From Diploscapter coronatus (taxonomy: Eukaryota; Nematoda; Chromadorea; Rhabditida; Rhabditidae): a stretch of DNA of 64,000 bases. The stretch spans positions 2,503,201-2,567,200 of the forward strand of contig OZ038422.1 in the NCBI GenBank assembly GCA_964036155.1, written 5' to 3'. The notes below the pieces were generated by a model. That model was not told the DNA's origin, ran no database searches, and was given only the letters and a program-made list of their open reading frames with translations. The position numbers and the translations under genes are program-made. Shown here piece after piece: positions 36,380-48,285 of the stretch (positions within the stretch are counted from its first letter, which is position 1; the number at the start of each line of letters is the position of its first letter).

Positions 36380-39140
36380 ATGCTGCTATTTCCGCTGCTT
36401 CTATTCGCCGTTAAGCTGCAATGCAGCTGGACGCGCAACTTCATGGTGAGCATTTAGCCCGGTGGCTAGTGATCTTGGTTATCTTTGACAAAACTTTAGG
36501 TGCCGAAATTGACAATCGACATGCTTTTAAAGGAGATTGACTCGGAATTTCCACCAGTGATATCTCCAGACAAGACGAAAGTCGAAGTCTCGCCTGATGG
36601 CAAGAAGATCACAGTAATTTTCAGTGAATTACGAATAGATTCAGCAAATATGTCACCTAAATTGTCGAAAATTCGCTCATTTCGCTTTTCAAATAGTCCG
36701 AAACGTATTTTCAGGCCAACATCGCAATGGAGCCCGGTCAAGAGCCGATGACTCATGAGGAGATTCAGCGAATGATCGATAACGTTATGAGCGACAAGAA
36801 TATCACGCCAGGTATCTAACAAATCTATAAAAATAGCAAAAATTGAATTGTCTTCAATGTTCGCTCTTCATTACACTGATTTCACATCAATCATTATCAA
36901 AATTGTGCAGGTGTCATTTCTCAAATTTATTTTCAATCGATTTTTTTAGAAGGCGACAAGAACAAAGACGACGAGGAAGAAGAAGACTCAGAAGGCACTG
37001 ATGAAGGAGAAAATGAAGAGGAGAAAAATGACGACGAAGAAGAAGAAGAAGAAGAGGCCTCTGAATCCGATGACGACGGCGAGAAAAAGAAGGGCAAGGG
37101 CAAGAAAAGGAAGAAGGGGAAATCGAAGAAGAGCAAGGATGAGGTTAGGACATCGTTGATTTTTCTTGACTCAACTTAGCACGATCTGGCACTAAAATTA
37201 AACTGAACAATCATACCTTGAATTTTGTGGAACATATTCACAAATATTCATTTCAGGAAGACGAGCCGGAAGGAGATGACGAGGAAGACAGCGATAAGGA
37301 TTCAAAGAAGGGCAAGAAGAAGACCAAGAAGAAGAAGAAGGGCGGTTCTGATAAAGATAAAGATGAAGATGAAGATGAAGATGAAGATGAAGAAAAGTCG
37401 AAGGATAAGGAATCAGGTAAATTATTTATAGGTCTAAAAATAAAATAAGTTTCAAAATCTTCTAAGCTTTAGCAAATTTATCAATGCATAATCGCTTGAT
37501 GATGGGTGCGCTATAAACTTTAACAAAATTAAACTAGTAACGGAATTGTGTGTGTACAATCTGAATTTCCAGAAAAAGACGACGACGCCAAATCAGATGA
37601 TGATGCAAAGGACAAGAAAAAGAAATCCGACGACAAAGACAAAGATTCCGATAAAGAGGAGAAATCTGAAGATGATTCTGGTTGAATTTAAAAATATCCT
37701 AAAATTGACTTTAAATTTCAGACAAGAAAGAGAAGGACGAATCTTCTGACAAGAAAGAATCGGGAGAAGATAAGGAAAAGTCCGAATCTGACAAGTCTGA
37801 CAAGAAGGAAGAGGGTGATAGTGAGAAAGGTAAAATGCTTTATGTAAATTCTCTCAACCCGAATTATCATTGGCAGGATTTAACGAAAATACCCGTACCC
37901 AATTTGTCGGGTCCACTTAGGGTCAAAAATTTTAAACCTAATCGTTGACAAATCAAAATCGAATAAATCTATCTGATATTTCATCCTAAGTTTTTCTGAA
38001 ACATGTTTTTTGAAAAAAACCTTAACTTCAGAAAACAAAGAAGAGAAATCCGGAGAAACCGAATCCGACTCTGAAAAAAGTGATAAGGACAAGAAGAGCA
38101 AGGACGAAGAGGGCGAAGACGATGAGAAACCAGACAAGAAGAGCAAGGACGACAAGGATAAAGATTCTGAAAAAGACAAAGACAAGGACGAAGAGGAAGA
38201 GGAAGATTCAGGTTGATTTTTATGGCGAATTGCATTGCATGTAAACCAGCACACGAGATATTGGTTTAGTGGAACGCCAACAGATTTATAGAATTCTAAG
38301 GCATATTTTACTTTTTGAACTATTCATGAAAACCAGAATCAGCTTATTGGAGCATAAATTATTCATAAGAACTTATCAATTTTTGAACCATATCTCGAAA
38401 ATGTTTAATTCCAGACAAAACCGATGTCGCCGAGAAGGAATCCGAAGACAAGGACAGCGAGAAGGACGATGAAGACTCCGAAGGCTCCAAGAAAAAGTCG
38501 AAATCCAAGAAAAAGAAGAAGGGTAAATCTGGCAGCAAGAAGAAGAAGAAAGGTTCCAAGAATAAAAAGAAGAAGGGTAAGAAGGCTTCTGACGACGACG
38601 ACGAAGAGGGGAACGGGGAGGATGAAGAAGAAGATGGTGGCAGTAAGAAGAAGAAGAAGAAAAAGAAGAACGACCCCAAGAAGGTCAAGGCTGCGAAGGT
38701 AGGATTCGAAATCATTCTTGGGAAGTTCGATCACCTTTGAAAAAATACATGCAGAGAAGGAAACCTGATCGAATTTAGCAAGAGGCTTTTCCAGGCTTCT
38801 TGAAGAATATTGATTTTGAGAACTTCGTCTTGAAGTACCTCTCCATGGAGCAGTGGCATAGGTTGAAGAGGCTTCTGAAGAACATCAAAGAAACCCATGG
38901 GTCGAGGATGGATAGAAATCGGGTAAAAATTTTGATGTATTTATATTTACATGTAAGTGATGGTATTAGAACTTAGATATTGGTTGACGACGCAATTGCT
39001 TGATTCCTGAACTATTCCGAAAAATAAAATTGAATTTTCAGGCCGTTACAATGTTTCTGAAACAAGTATTGGCTGGGTACGAAAAGAAGGAACTCAAGCA
39101 AAATACTCCGGCGCTATTCAGGGTCTTCGGAAAGAGCTAA
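36380..39140 (+). CDS. Unrecognised secreted, highly charged K/E/D/S-rich protein
   Basis: 517 residues from exons 36380-36445, 36500-36613, 36715-36811, 36950-37143, 37257-37416, 37573-37680, 37722-37829, 38032-38211, 38415-38698, 38779-38922, 39042-39140. Residues 1-16 (MLLFPLLLFAVKLQCS) are a clear signal peptide. An ordinary N-terminal region of about 90 residues follows. Then some 340 residues are almost only Lys, Glu, Asp and Ser, with (D-E) runs and poly-Lys blocks. The last about 80 residues are an ordinary, probably helical region (FLKNIDFENFVLKYL, HRLKRLLKNI, FRVFGKS). I recognise no family. The charge pattern recalls secreted matrix, mineral-binding or desiccation-type disordered proteins, but that is only resemblance. 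The exon structure is strikingly modular (see findings). Confidence 0.82.
37360..37393 (+). repeat. GAAGAT hexamer repeat inside a coding exon
   Basis: About five GATGAA/GAAGAT units encode an alternating Asp-Glu tract in exon 5 of the charged secreted protein. Confidence 0.85.
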
Positions 39141-39191
39141 ATTTAAATTTTGAAAGTTTGACTATGTTGAATAGAAGGTTTTGTAGATTTG

Positions 39192-39197
39192 AATAAA
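39192..39197 (+). terminator. Poly(A) signal of the charged secreted protein gene
   Basis: AATAAA 52 nt after the TAA stop at 39140. Confidence 0.65.
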
Positions 39198-39204
39198 TTA
39201 GACA

Positions 39205-39210
39205 TTTATT
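39205..39210 (-). terminator. Poly(A) signal of the MFSD10-like gene
   Basis: AATAAA on the minus strand, about 154 nt after the stop at 39364. It lies only 7 nt beyond the plus-strand signal of the facing gene. Confidence 0.6.
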
Positions 39211-39363
39211 AAAAACTACTAGATATGTATTGCGACACATGAAATGATAGATCATCACAGTGATATCTTTGCAGTGAGATGGTAGCGAAATAACCGTATT
39301 TTACAATATTATGGAGACAAAATTATAATAAAAATGCAATAAATTACTCAAACTTGCGTAATA

Positions 39364-39716
39364 TCACTCTGATTTGTTCGCTTTAACTGGATTGACTAAT
39401 TTTCTTAGCATTAATAACGGCGCTAGTAACAATACGCCTCCAAATAGGTAGCACGCTGTCGGTCCGAATAGCCAGAATCCTGAAATCAACTACTTGTTTT
39501 CACTAACTTTTCTATTTTTAGTTTATATATTTCAGAAAATGCCACTTCAGATGCTTCAATAAATACTTTAGCGAATCCAAGAATAATGGAATAGCGTTAT
39601 CATAGCCGCGAATTTTTATTAATTATATATCAAATAAGTAATAGAAATCAGACTACTCAAAAGTCGACCCGCAAAAACCCGTAATTCGACTCAAAGAAAA
39701 AATAGCGTGTCATATC

Positions 39717-39748
<32 letters not shown>

Positions 39749-42700
39749 CCATGCCTTCTTTATTTCTCTTTCTCGAAAAATGCACTATTTTCTGCGGGTC
39801 GCGTTTTGAGAAGTTTGATAAAAATTTACCTGCACTAGCAAACGCGGGTCCGATAGCTCTAGCCAACGACCCCAGACTTCTGAACACGCCAGCTATTGTT
39901 CCACAGTCTGATTCAGCGTGCACTGCGTTCACAAGCGAGCTAAGCGACGTTATAACAGTTCCAGATGCTAAAAAGTCTAATAATTTGAAAAATACGGATA
40001 TTTGTTACCTATTGCATAAAACAATAGTCCTAGGTATAACGTTGATATCGAATGGCACAATGCTATGAGCATGTAGGCAGGTATGATGCATATCATACCC
40101 CATTCAGCGAGGCGCTTTTGTCTAAAACTGAATTAAAAATAAGTTTTAAAAATTTCCATGTAAAACTAGGTTTTCACATGGATAGCGTGACCACGACTCT
40201 TGCTTCTGCATAATTCATTCATTTAACACATCAAAAATAAGATATTTACATAACTAATCTTATGGCCCGTATATATTTAATAAGTAGTACAAGACCTGTG
40301 CATAGCCGTCCTTCGTACGAGACCTCCTTGTATCGGCAACATTAAAAGACCAACGAACAAGTATATTCGGCCTTGTTGCATACTGAAATCATCTATTTTT
40401 AGACAACACTTTAGTCTACGATTCTTCGTAGTAAATCTTATCGAACAGTGCTAATTGTCAAGTGCCCTCATAAGAGTTGTTGATTCGTGCAAATTTGCTG
40501 AGTAATTGAAATCAAGGTAAGAAGATTTTTGATACATTTGAACCATATAACGTACAGATGATACAATTACACTAAATCGGAAAGGCTTTGAGGTTTCAAT
40601 TTTTCTAAAACATATATTTTTAGGATAAGAAATTCGTACCTATCAAACTGAAACCTCAGATAAGTCAGGAACGGCAGCGTAAATTCTAATCCAGAATACA
40701 AAAACAGGTAGACAAAGTAGATGAACCCAATTTCGGACATGGTTTGACGTTCTAAAGATCTTTATCTCTCGAAAAATAATAAAATTATAATTACTTTGCA
40801 CTGTCGTCCTGACTGCGCTGAATCGGAATAGATCTATCGGGTTTATCAGGCTATGTTTGGATTCTTGGGGCTGACTTGATCGTTTCTGAAAAAATCTTAT
40901 TGTTATTATCTTCGAGAACCAAATAATAGGGTTAATCATTTTCAATATACAAATTGTTCATTTTAAAAATTTTAAAACATAGCATAAAATTCCATGAAAC
41001 TTCCTTTGGCTTCCAATCTATTTAACTCTCTAACCAGCTTTAGGTTTCGTCGTTTGTTTCTGAGTTTAGAAGGAAGTTACACAGAGGTTTTCGTATTGTT
41101 AATTAGAAGAAAAGTCAAATAAGTTTCTATATAGTTAAGAGGCATTCTTTGTAAGACTCGAACAACCTTCAAAGAGAGTCCGCATTTGGAAAAAGTATCT
41201 AGAATTCAAAAACAAATCACATAGGGCAATAGAGTTTTGAACGCTGATTCCAAAAAATATATACTTTAGGCCCCGCCCCTTTTGTGGGCGGAGCCACGCC
41301 CCCTCGAAAGTCACGAATTTGGTCAAAATCGACCTTATCAAACAGTACAAAGAAAATTTTCTTATTTCTTGGCCATTTTCGATGATTGATGGCTTGTTGG
41401 AAAGAGGATTGAACGGGCCTTCAGATGTGAGGTCAAGTTTCTTGAAAAACCACTTGCTCGCCCCAGCAGGTGATCGGAGTGTAAAAAATTCTAGGTTTTG
41501 ACCTAGATTTTTTGCAGAAAATCGCTCCCCCTGAACAAAAAATGTTCTATCGCCGCAAAAATAACCACGCTAGAAAAATTCTCCAGGTAATTCTGCATAT
41601 AAATCGCGAAAAAAATCAAAAATCGAGGTAGGTACTTTTTGAGATAATCGGGCTTGAATGTCGCTGGCCAAGGAGTCGAAATTGCAAAATTGCACCAAAA
41701 TAGGTCAAATTGGGTATCGTTTGAAAGAGCTCGTCGCAATGAGCAACTTTTATAAAGACACCTTGGGTCTACCTATGATAGTATGCGTGGTACAATGGTT
41801 TGAAGTGGTCATGCACACGAAAATACCACAATTTTCAAAAAATCATAACTTGGTAATAATCAAATAAATTTGAAAAATCTTTTCAGAATATAGTAGTTGA
41901 AGGGCAATACTTTATTTTTGCTTCCTAAAGTATCGTGCTACCACTTTACTATGGTACCATATGGGTCTATGGTATACCACCCATATGGTACCCGAGTGGT
42001 ATGCTATAAAAATGGGTATCAATCGACTCGCAATCGACTGAAGAATAATATTCGAGTCCATTTCTATCATTTTCAGCAAATGATTTCATAGGAACATCTT
42101 TGGATATGATATAAACCACCTGCCGAAAATGACCAAAAATGGAATATTTTCAAATGACCATAAAAGGCGATGAACTAGTCTCTTTTTCAAGTGGTTTTCA
42201 GAATATTATTCAGTTCGACAAGGGCTTTCATCCGGTATATAACATGATGGGTCTTTGTTAAAAATAGTAACTTGACCCATATGAACCGCGACCCATATGG
42301 ATTGAATTACCATTTGGTAGAAGACTTATAATGTTATATACCATTCAAAAAGTAATAAAAAGCTAAGTGTAATGCTGAAAACCGCTTGAAAAAGAGATTA
42401 GTCTATCGCCTTTTATGGTCATTTGAAGTTACTCCATTTTTGATCATTTTCGGCAGGTGGTTATAGCTAATTACAATGATGGTATAATGAAACCACTTGC
42501 TGAAATTGATAGAAATGGACTCGAATATTACTCTCCAGTCAATTTCGAGTCGATTGATACCCATTTTTATAGCATACCATTCGAGGATCATATGGGTGGT
42601 ATACCATAGACCCATATGGTAACACAGTAAAGTGGTAGCACGATACTCTGGGAAGCAAAAATGAAGTATTGCCCTTAATCTGCTATATTTCGAAAAAATT

Positions 42701-45363
42701 TTTCGAATTCGTTTGATTTTAAAAAAGTTATGAATTTTTGAGTATTTTTATCATTTTCGTGGGTCTGGCCCATTCAAGCCTTTATACCACACATACCATA
42801 ATAGATAACCATGAGGTGTCTTCATAAAAGTTGCTCAACTCGACGAGCTCTTTCGAATAATAACCAATTTGATCTATTTTGGTGCAATTTTGCAATTTCG
42901 ACTCCTTGGCTGGCGACATTCAAGCCCGATTATCTCAAAAAGTACCTACCTCGATTTTTGATTTTTTTCGCGATTTATATGCAGAATTACCTGGAGAATT
43001 TTCCTAGCGTGGTTTTTCTTTCGGCCACAGAACATCTGTTGAGAAAAGTGCGCTTTTCTGCAAAATATCGAGGTCAAAAACTTGCATTTTTGACATTTCG
43101 ACCGCCTGCTGTGGCGAGCAAGTGGTTTTTCAAGAAACTTGACCTCACATCTGAAGGCCCGTTCAATCCTCTTTCCAACAAGCCATCAACCATCGAAAAT
43201 GACCAAGAAATAAGAAAATTTTCTTTGTACCGTTTGATAAGGTCGATTTTGACCGAATTCGCGACTTTCAAGGGGGCGTGGCTCCACCCACGAAAGGGAC
43301 GGGGCCTAAAAATGTATATTTTTGGAATCAGCGTTCAAAACTCTACCACTCTATATGGTTTGTTTTTGGATTCTAGATACTTTTTCCAAATGCGGACAGT
43401 TGTTCGAGTCTTACACAGAATGCCTCTTAATACCCTAGCAAAATTGTAAGTTCACCACTACCTTTTGGTTCTCGAAATCTAACGTTTCCGGCAGCAGGAG
43501 TAAAATGGCAGCTAATTCGATGATCGTAAGCAGGATGCAAAAAATGGCGGGTGCAGAGGAGAACCCGTCGTCTCTGCTGGCGAACGTCGAGAAGAACGCG
43601 CCGATCATTGGTCCAATCAGGAACCCGATCGAATACGACACACCGATTAGTGCCTGCAAATTAAAAAATATATTTTTTACTTAAGCTCCAAGATCTATGA
43701 AATTTTCTTTAGTCAGTTTATCATCAATAAGGTTAGAGTTTTACTTCAAATAATTTATAAAATAACTTTTAACGAGCAAAGGAATTGTTATAAAACCTTA
43801 ATGATATCTCGATTCTGGTGAGTTTTCAAATTTCGCAAATACTCATAGACGTCATGACTTTTATGAGGCGAGATGTCAATATAGTATTTCAAATAAATTG
43901 TTCATACCATCCCCTTGGGGTGCTCTTCAGGAGAGTACAAATCAGATACTATTGCAGATGCAATGTTGATGTTCGCTTTGCTCAAGCCACCAATTAGCCT
44001 CGACAACAGGAACATCGTGAATGTTGAGGATTTCAGCCAGACCTAGAATTTTGGAATAAAATATTCAAATTAAAAAAAAAAGCTTACGATCAGGACTTAA
44101 AATTTTGGACACTGGCACGTTAAACATGACAACGAGAAAAAAGTAAGAAAGACACTCGTTTTTTCTCGTTGCCTGCCGTCGTGCGTCGCTATGCTATTTC
44201 TCCTCTCTTCCTGTTGTCATATCTAACGTTGTATCAGTGTCCAAAATCTTAAGCCCTGTTTACGATGTAGGATATCAGTGTTCCGACGCAGGCGATTATC
44301 ATCGTCTTCTTTCGACCGTAGACGTCAGAAAATGAGCCCAGGGTTGGCGATGATAAAAATTGAAGTGCGCAGAAGAACGATCCGAGAATGCCTAGGTTTC
44401 AAAAATTAATATCTTCTATTTGACGTCTGAATATATATTCTGATTCATGTCACCGACTTCTCCTATTATACACCGCCGGAACACCAACACACCGTCTGTA
44501 AAAGACACCGTCTCTTTCTTATTTCTCCTCTTTGCCTACACTCCCTCATTCTAAAATCGCGGTGTCTAATACAGACGGTATCGATGTTTCAGCAGTGTAT
44601 AATATAATAAGCTCAAATGCCGACAATAGTTCCTAATTGTAAGATAAATATAACTTCTATTTTGACTAAAAGTTCATAAACTCCAAGAATATGATATTCC
44701 CTTCAATTTTATCAAATTTAGTCGTATGATCGTATGTGTGATCTCCTGATGATAGCATTTTCAAATAATCGAATAGTTTTTTGATTTGGTTACTTGATTA
44801 CCTCCGAAGAACACGTTGTTGTATCTGTCATTCTGCGGCACGCCGATTAACGACTTGAACGAGCGCAATAAAGCTGTGATTTGTTCGTATAAAGTATCCT
44901 GAAATTGTTCGACGTAAATTTTAAAATTCTCCTATTTTAAATTGATTATTTGCATTATTATTTGGACTCTTACTTATGTGAACACGAATACCGAAAATCT
45001 TAAGCGAACATACAGAAAACCAGAAACGTATTCCAACCACTTGCTTTATTCTTGACAGAAATTTGTATATTATTGGTACTTTAATTTATGTAACTCAATC
45101 ACCAAAACTTCAATGGTAAATAAAAAAAAGACTGAAGCATATTTCGGCCAATTCACTTATCTTTTGAAAAAATATTGAAGAAAATTAAAATTCCTATTTT
45201 TTATCAGAAAGAAAACGTGTAAAAAGCTAACGCTGTGCTCCGGTTTTTCATAGTAACTCAACAACGTTGGAAACAGCGGCAATATCGATGTGAAAGCCAG
45301 TAAATCGATGATTAGCAGTCCCGTCAGAATCCCCATCGTCCGACGTCGTGTCGTCGACGTCAT
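39364..45363 (-). CDS. Major facilitator transporter, MFSD10 (TETRAN)-like
   Basis: 446 residues. Exons in transcript order: 45363-45232, 44898-44802, 44391-44264, 44042-43908, 43653-43462, 40885-40795, 40751-40640, 40382-40296, 40121-40009, 39967-39830, 39479-39364. The MFS signature between segments 2 and 3 is SDVYGRKK. Other MFSD10-like stretches are RLIGGLSKANINIA, GVSYSIGFLIGPMIGA, LLLPETL, YFVYLFLYSGLEFTLPFL and VFRSLGSLARAIGP. Twelve membrane segments are expected. The mammalian protein is an organic-anion transporter of plasma and internal membranes. The substrate here cannot be read from sequence. The ATG lies 8 nt after an acceptor-like CAG. Intron 5 is enlarged to 2.6 kb by a foldback element, and introns 2 and 3 carry MITEs. 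Confidence 0.92.
39717..39742. repeat. (G-A)n microsatellite in the last MFSD10 intron
   Basis: About 13 uninterrupted GA units between the last two exons. Confidence 0.95.
41135..43430. mobile_element. 2.3-kb foldback element with TTAA flanks in an MFSD10 intron
   Basis: Two arms of roughly 1.07 kb (about 41139-42210 and 42371-43426) are inverted, diverged copies around a loop of about 160 bp. The outer ends are GAGGCATTCTTTGTAAGACT and its near complement. Both sides are flanked by TTAA (41135-41138 and 43427-43430), the target duplication of piggyBac-type transposons. No transposase is recognisable. The right arm holds an open frame of 212 codons (42811-43449, +); the left arm has the equivalent broken into shorter frames. 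Near the ends lie GC-rich blocks such as AGGCCCCGCCCC. The element would be transcribed in the MFSD10 pre-mRNA and could form long double-stranded RNA. Confidence 0.85.
44097..44252. mobile_element. 148-bp MITE with TTAA flanks in an MFSD10 intron
   Basis: Element 44101-44248 has inverted ends of about 14 bp exact (ATTTTGGACACTG core) and extended imperfect pairing to about 35 bp. It is flanked by TTAA on both sides. Its right edge is 11 bp from the donor side of the exon at 44264-44391. Confidence 0.8.
44464..44604. mobile_element. 141-bp MITE-like inverted repeat in an MFSD10 intron
   Basis: Ends TATTATACACCGCCGGAACA and a matching inverted copy ending at 44604 (GTGTATAATA). Further pairing includes ACCGTCTGTA and AAGACACCG. 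No coding capacity. Confidence 0.75.
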
Positions 45364-45371
45364 CTTGAATT

Positions 45372-45378
45372 CTGAGTA
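45372..45378 (-). other. Likely trans-splice acceptor of the MFSD10-like gene
   Basis: On the minus strand TTACTCAG ends 8 nt before the ATG at 45363. Confidence 0.5.
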
Positions 45379-46251
45379 AAGAAATTAAACAATGACCAAT
45401 TTAGCACGATTTTCTAAGCAATAAACGTTTAAAATGAAATGTTGCTGATTATTGATAAGAGCTGATTCATAAATGCGAGAATTTTCAAAGAAAACACACA
45501 AAAATATGAAAACGCATAGAAATTCTCTCAGAAAAGAGAAATGAAATTCAAAATATGAAAAGATCTTTGGATTTTGGCGGATAATAAAGCCAAATCCTCA
45601 AAATGCCAAAGTAGGCATTGTGCAGAGAGAACACGAGAGAAAAAGAGCGAGCTTTTGAAATTTCAGTCAGGAATTAGTAAATTTAAAATTCGATACTTTC
45701 TGACCATAAATTTGAACAAATTGGGACGGAAATCTTCCAAATTGTTCTACAAAACGTTAAAACTTATCGGATTGCAAATTTTACACTACTCGTATATTAT
45801 GATATAGTTAACAATAAAATTTGAAAATATTATCACTAAAATTTTAAAACCAATGTAATTCGAAGAATAAATAAACTAAAAATAAGTTCTGGCGTGGTTT
45901 TGTATGACTTGTGGGCTTGAGCGAGTCAACAATCGAATGATGCGCTCATACAGGCCAAGGCCAAAGGTAACCGAGTGAAAGGACAAGACTCATCGAGCGA
46001 CAGAAAGACAGACTAGAACTCGACTGGGAGCTGAGCAAACATGCCATGAAATGCCAAAGTGAGAGGTGAGATATGCGGAACTCGGTAGCATTTGTTATGA
46101 AATGTGCAAATAAAGGAGTGATTGACAGAATTGTAGCGAATTTTAGGCGTCAAATCTATATTTAGAAAAGATCGAAGCGGATTTTGGCTTTAGAGGAAAA
46201 TTCGGGAGAATACAATTTGAAAATTCAGCATATTCTACATTTACCCAAACT

Positions 46252-46394
46252 GGCAACAGCTATATGATGAAGGACAGAGAGCATTTTGCTAAATGACGGA
46301 GAGCTTAACTAAGAGGACACTCCGTCAGTATTTTTTTTTAAATACCCTACGTCATCTCATAGTAAGACCTGTCATTCGTCATATAGTAACTGTC
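46252..46394. mobile_element. Short inverted-repeat element C
   Basis: About 143 bp with ends GGCAACAGCTATATGATGAA and a complementary stretch containing GTCATATAGTAACTGTCAT. The ends are related to element B, but the 13-mer is absent. Confidence 0.6.
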
Positions 46395-48285
46395 ATCCAA
46401 AGTATATGCTACGAGACCAAACGTTTTCGTGAAGCTTAGTGGAATTTTGACTAGTGATGGTGAAAAGGCCAAATTAATATTAGCATGAGGTTAAATGTTA
46501 TTTTATGAAACTTACTCAAAGGTATCAAGCAAAAAATCGATATGTGTATGATAGGAGACAAGTCTTACACGTATCAAACCTGAATCAATAGAAATCATTC
46601 TTCGTCTGATTTGAAACATGAACAAAAAAGTGGTAAAATGCTTGCAAATCGAAAAATACGGGGCAAAATGCGCAGAAATGCAGAAAAATCGAACGATGGA
46701 AACCGGTTCTATTTGCAAATCGAATGCCGCATGAAAGTGGATGATACTCAGCTTCAAGGGCAGATTAATGGGCTTGAGGAATTTACTAGAAACTTCTGTT
46801 TTCCAGGAATATTACAACAAAAATATACGAATTATGATCTTATGTTTCTAGATTTTAGCTGACTATTTGAATAAATAATTTGAGCATCTCGATTCGGATA
46901 AATGCAAAATATTATACGTAAACTTAGAGTTATCGTTCACATCACAGAATGCATCTATATTTTCCTTTCCAGAGATGTGTTTCAAAAATTTGCTTGTCCC
47001 TGCGCAAATCAAATATAACAATCTTGATCCTTCTTCAGCTCCCATGAGTATTTTATTAAACTTTAAAAAAAAATGATTAATTATATTATTTCAAACTACG
47101 TGACCCTTGAAGTTTGACATTTACCCTCATACCATGAAAATTTCAAAACAAAATAAAAAAAACCTATGATAGATCATCGGTTTCATAGAGAATAATTCCG
47201 GAAAAGGTGAACATTCCTTTCAATTATTTTGATGAAATTTGGTGCCAACTATTTGTGTAAAATTGATGGATTCTGATAAAACATTTCAGGAGTTATATCA
47301 ACCATTTTGCCCTGCTATCCTTCATCATTAGTTCAACATTTTCTGCGTCTTTAACTTATATAATGATTAAGAATAGGAATTTTAGCAGAGTAGGTTTATT
47401 TTAGGTGCATTTATGAGAAATTAATGAGTTTGACATGAAGGCAAGCGTTTTTCATAGCGATGATAAATTGAACAATGCGACAAAATTCGAATTCGTCTTT
47501 GGGGGAAAAACCCTTAACAAATCAGGAATTGAAATGGGAATTCGTTTCGCTTACACATGATGAAAATATGTTTTCGAATTTTGGAATGTGGAACGTAATT
47601 TATGGTTTCTTAATGTATTATCCATTCGTTTGTCATGTCTATATAGTATAGTATTATAGGAATATTTTAAAATCTGGCTATATCATGCGCATTTTTATAT
47701 TTGTTATTCAGCAAGAAGATAAGTGAATAACTCTCCTACGAGTGATAAATTTGGTTAAATTTATTAAATAGACACAAAAATATGCTTCTACAAAGTAGTC
47801 TTTTTACAATTTGATTATTTGATTTATCTCGAATGAAAACATAATAATGATAAGAAAGTCAATTTATTTTTCAATATCACTATTGACAACTTCGCTAGAA
47901 TAGTTTGTACAAAGTGATCAATCTAGCCACCAATCAACAATAATGATAATCACTAATCCTGACTAGATTATTCTCAGGTTTGCAAAATCGAAATGGTACA
48001 ATTTTCAATATATATTTAGGCCACTTTGACCCGGCAGTGTATACATGAATATACAGGTTTTGTACATATTGCTAAAAATAACATCAACATATAATTTTTG
48101 TAGTTTTCTTTCTGATAAATAAATTCAAAGATTATCATCCTATTAAATTTGCGATTGTTCCTTTCATCACAATACATATTTTAGATAAAATACCCCAGAA
48201 AAGCTAAACATAGTAAATATGCCTGAATCACATGGAATGGCCTTGAGCAAAAATTATCGTGACTAGAATTCTCAGCATCTTCAGT

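Larger units (their letters stand above)
45364..48285. other. Intergenic region between MFSD10 and glutaredoxin genes
   Basis: About 2.9 kb, AT-rich, without a recognisable gene. It holds one inverted-repeat element (46252-46394), whose ends resemble those of elements A and B. Confidence 0.55.
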
